DNA from: an uncultured Nitrospira sp.
GTDB taxonomy: Bacteria; Nitrospirota; Nitrospiria; Nitrospirales; Nitrospiraceae
Direction of reading: 5' to 3'
Assembly (NCBI GenBank): GCA_946479785.1
Contig: CAMLHQ010000117.1
Coordinates: 1-7,893 of the forward strand
DNA length: 7,893 nucleotides
Positions within the stretch are counted from its first letter, which is position 1. Every line of letters begins with the position of its first letter. Positions 6,693 to 7,893 of this stretch are shown here, piece by piece. A program made the position numbers and the translations under genes. The notes under the pieces were generated by a model. That model did not search any database. It saw only the letters and a program-made list of their open reading frames with translations, and was not told the origin of the DNA.

Positions 6693-6818
6693 GCAGGCTG
6701 TTCAAACACGTTATTCGGCAAGGCCGCAGCAAGCGAAAGTCTGAGGCATACTCCTTTTTGTATGTCGAGGACTTGAGTGAAGCGAGAACGAAGCCGAGAG
6801 CGTGTTTCAACAGCCTGC
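6693..6818 (+). repeat. Structured intergenic repeat, copy 2
   Basis: A 126-bp element of the same family as 368-492. The termini 6693-6710 and 6801-6818 are an inverted repeat matching at 17 of 18 positions (GCAGGCTGTTCAAACACG), with the single mismatch a C-C opposition at the same place as in copy 1. The inner hairpin pairs 6737-6742 with 6769-6774, has a tandem G-A mismatch (6743-6744 with 6767-6768), pairs 6745-6751 with 6760-6766, and closes an 8-nt loop. The design equals copy 1 although the paired bases differ. The last base abuts the stop codon of the HNH gene at 6819. It lies between convergent genes. Unlike copy 1, it has no T-run in the outer arm. Confidence 0.85.
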
Positions 6819-7364
6819 TTAAGGCCCGGAGGGGTCGGTGTCCAATTCCATATTCCAATACAGATAATCCCGCCAGCTTTCCGGTGTATTTCTGATTCCA
6901 ATGGTAATGGTGACGATCGGACTCCACCGCGGTTTCACGGGTTTCTTCATGAGCCGCATACTAGCTTCTTCGGGAGTACGCCCGCTCTTTTTGTTGTTGC
7001 AGCGCCAACAGGCGGTCACAATATTTTCCCAGGTCTTCCGTCCGCCCTTGGCGATCGGCACCACATGATCGAACGTCAGTTCTTCAGTGCGATATTTGGT
7101 GCGGCAATACTGGCAGACGTAGCCGTCTCTGGTGAAGATGTTGATGCGGGAAAACTTTACGGCGCGGTGGCTGTCCTTCAACCGGACCAGCTTGAGAAGC
7201 CGCATGACAGCCGGTAGCTTGAACGAGATCGACACTCCGTGGATCTCTCGGTCGTAGACCTCGAGGACTTCAACCTTGCCTTGCCACAGGAGAGCAATCG
7301 CTTTTTGCCAATGAACGACACGCAGGGGTTCGTACGTAGAGTTGAGCAGGAGGGTCATTTCCAT
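6819..7364 (-). CDS. HNH endonuclease family protein
   Basis: A 181-residue cytoplasmic protein with an HNH (His-Asn-His) nuclease domain at about residues 73-135. Visible are RDGYVCQYC (Cys84, Cys87), LTFDHVVPIAKGG (His100, the metal/general-base histidine), WENIVTACWRCNNKK (Asn114, Cys119, Cys122, Asn123). The two CxxC pairs should bind a structural zinc, and the catalytic residues look intact. The N-terminus (LLLNSTYEPLRVVHWQKAI) is typical of the stand-alone HNH proteins widespread in bacterial chromosomes, unlike phage or intron HNH enzymes. No restriction, phage or toxin genes flank it, so its biological role is unknown; genome maintenance or DNA processing are possibilities. ATG at 7364 has GAGG 7 nt upstream; the next Met, residue 3, is less well spaced. 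Repeat copy 2 begins directly after the stop. The 152-bp gap to the Rieske gene shows no convincing promoter. Confidence 0.93.
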   Translation of the reverse strand: MEMTLLLNSTYEPLRVVHWQKAIALLWQGKVEVLEVYDREIHGVSISFKLPAVMRLLKLVRLKDSHRAVKFSRINIFTRDGYVCQYCRTKYRTEELTFDHVVPIAKGGRKTWENIVTACWRCNNKKSGRTPEEASMRLMKKPVKPRWSPIVTITIGIRNTPESWRDYLYWNMELDTDPSGP

Positions 7365-7516
7365 TCAACAACCTCATTCCCAACCGAGGCTCCTTGTCTG
7401 AGAGGGCCTTCTGTCGGTCTGGGTACGCTCAGCTATGTTCTATGCCATAAGCTTGCGGCGAAATCAAGCGCCAGGCCATTCTACGGGATCGAGGGCCGGC
7501 GTTTCCACCAGCATGC

Positions 7517-7846
7517 ATGAAGTCCATGTCTGAATTCGTGACCGTCGCCACGACGGAAGATATTCCACCGGGAACCGGGAAGACTGTCGAGGTGCACGGA
7601 GTCTGGATCGCGTTGTTCAATGTCGCCGGCTCCTTCTTCGCGGTCGACAACACCTGTCCTCATGCCGGAGGACCGATCGGCGAAGGTCGTCTGACTCACG
7701 ATGTCGTGAGATGCCCGTGGCACGGATGGGAATATAACGTCCGCACAGGCGAGCGCGTGGGCAATCCGAACTTCACCGTGGCCTGCTGTCCCGTTCGCGT
7801 CGAAGGCAATCAGGTGCAAGTCGCGCTACCGCCAGATTTCAAGTAG
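7517..7846 (+). CDS. Rieske [2Fe-2S] ferredoxin-like protein (NirD/dioxygenase-ferredoxin type)
   Basis: A 109-residue soluble electron carrier consisting of one Rieske domain. The cluster ligands are clear: CPHAGGPIGEG (Cys47, His49) and CPWHGWEY (Cys66, His69), spaced as in ferredoxins of ring-hydroxylating dioxygenases and the NirD subunit of nitrite reductase. The N-terminal strands (VEVHGVWIALFNVAGSFFAVDN) and the closing VRVEGNQVQVAL complete the fold; no signal peptide or membrane segment is seen, so it is cytoplasmic. The frame opens at ATG 7517, but an ATG three codons later (7526) is equally possible; neither has a strong ribosome binding site. No reductase, oxygenase or nirB partner is in the window, so its electron donor and acceptor are unknown. 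It is divergent from the HNH gene. Confidence 0.93.
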   Translation: MKSMSEFVTVATTEDIPPGTGKTVEVHGVWIALFNVAGSFFAVDNTCPHAGGPIGEGRLTHDVVRCPWHGWEYNVRTGERVGNPNFTVACCPVRVEGNQVQVALPPDFK

Positions 7847-7860
7847 GCCCAAGAATTTTA

Positions 7861-7890
7861 GGACCAGTTTGCGGGGCAGACGGTTGGTCC
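7861..7890 (+). terminator. Hairpin after the Rieske gene, possible terminator
   Basis: Starting 14 nt after the stop codon, GGACCA (7861-7866) pairs with TGGTCC (7885-7890), and GTTTGC (7867-7872) pairs with GCAGAC (7876-7881, one G-T), with a GGT bulge and a 3-nt loop. The window ends 3 nt later, so the presence of a T-run cannot be checked. Confidence 0.4.
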
Positions 7891-7893
7891 GAG

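Noticed and set aside
7365..7516. Promoters in the HNH/Rieske divergent gap
   Set aside because: Only weak combinations were found (for example TATGTT at 7434 with a 3-of-6 -35 on plus, TTGATT with a 3-of-6 -10 on minus); not strong enough to annotate.

Overview
The window looks like a stretch of ordinary chromosome from a Nitrospira-type bacterium (phylum Nitrospirota). That placement is an inference from the mix of protein families, the GC-rich coding sequence and the intergenic repeats; no rRNA or other marker is present to prove it. There is no transposase, phage gene, CRISPR array or tRNA.

Layout. From the left edge to 326 runs the C-terminal third of alanine racemase (+). It converges on a minus-strand pair: a FadL-type outer-membrane channel (499-1935), preceded by a large membrane-bound hybrid histidine kinase (1977-4922) whose stop lies 41 bp from the channel's start. 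Further right, still on the minus strand, a tight two-gene unit encodes the siroheme synthase N-terminal enzyme (5317-5970) and an MTH1187-family thiamine-binding protein (5001-5309), 7 bp apart. A divergent promoter region (about 5971-6106) separates this unit from a plus-strand gene for a small membrane-anchored protein resembling the periplasmic domain of cytochrome c biogenesis factor CcmI (6107-6562). An HNH endonuclease (minus, 6819-7364) and a Rieske [2Fe-2S] protein (plus, 7517-7846) complete the window.

The most unusual content is non-coding. Two about 125-bp elements (368-492 and 6693-6818) each lie between convergent genes, directly behind the stop codon of the minus-strand gene. 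Both have near-perfect terminal inverted repeats, GCAGG...CCTGC ends, a conserved core and a central hairpin of identical design (6-bp stem, tandem G-A mismatch, 7-bp stem with a G-T wobble at the same step, 8-nt loop). The stem sequences differ by compensatory changes. A decayed third half-copy lies at 6627-6673. This pattern suggests selection on, or mobility through, a single-stranded structure whose functional strand is the + strand in both cases.

Genes acting together: siroheme synthesis and cytochrome c biogenesis both serve haem/sirohaem redox enzymes, and the Rieske protein is another redox carrier, so the right half has a redox-cofactor flavour. The kinase and the FadL channel could be co-transcribed, but no functional link can be shown. 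Three start codons were moved downstream of the longest open frame because strong ribosome binding sites, and in one case a promoter, fix them.
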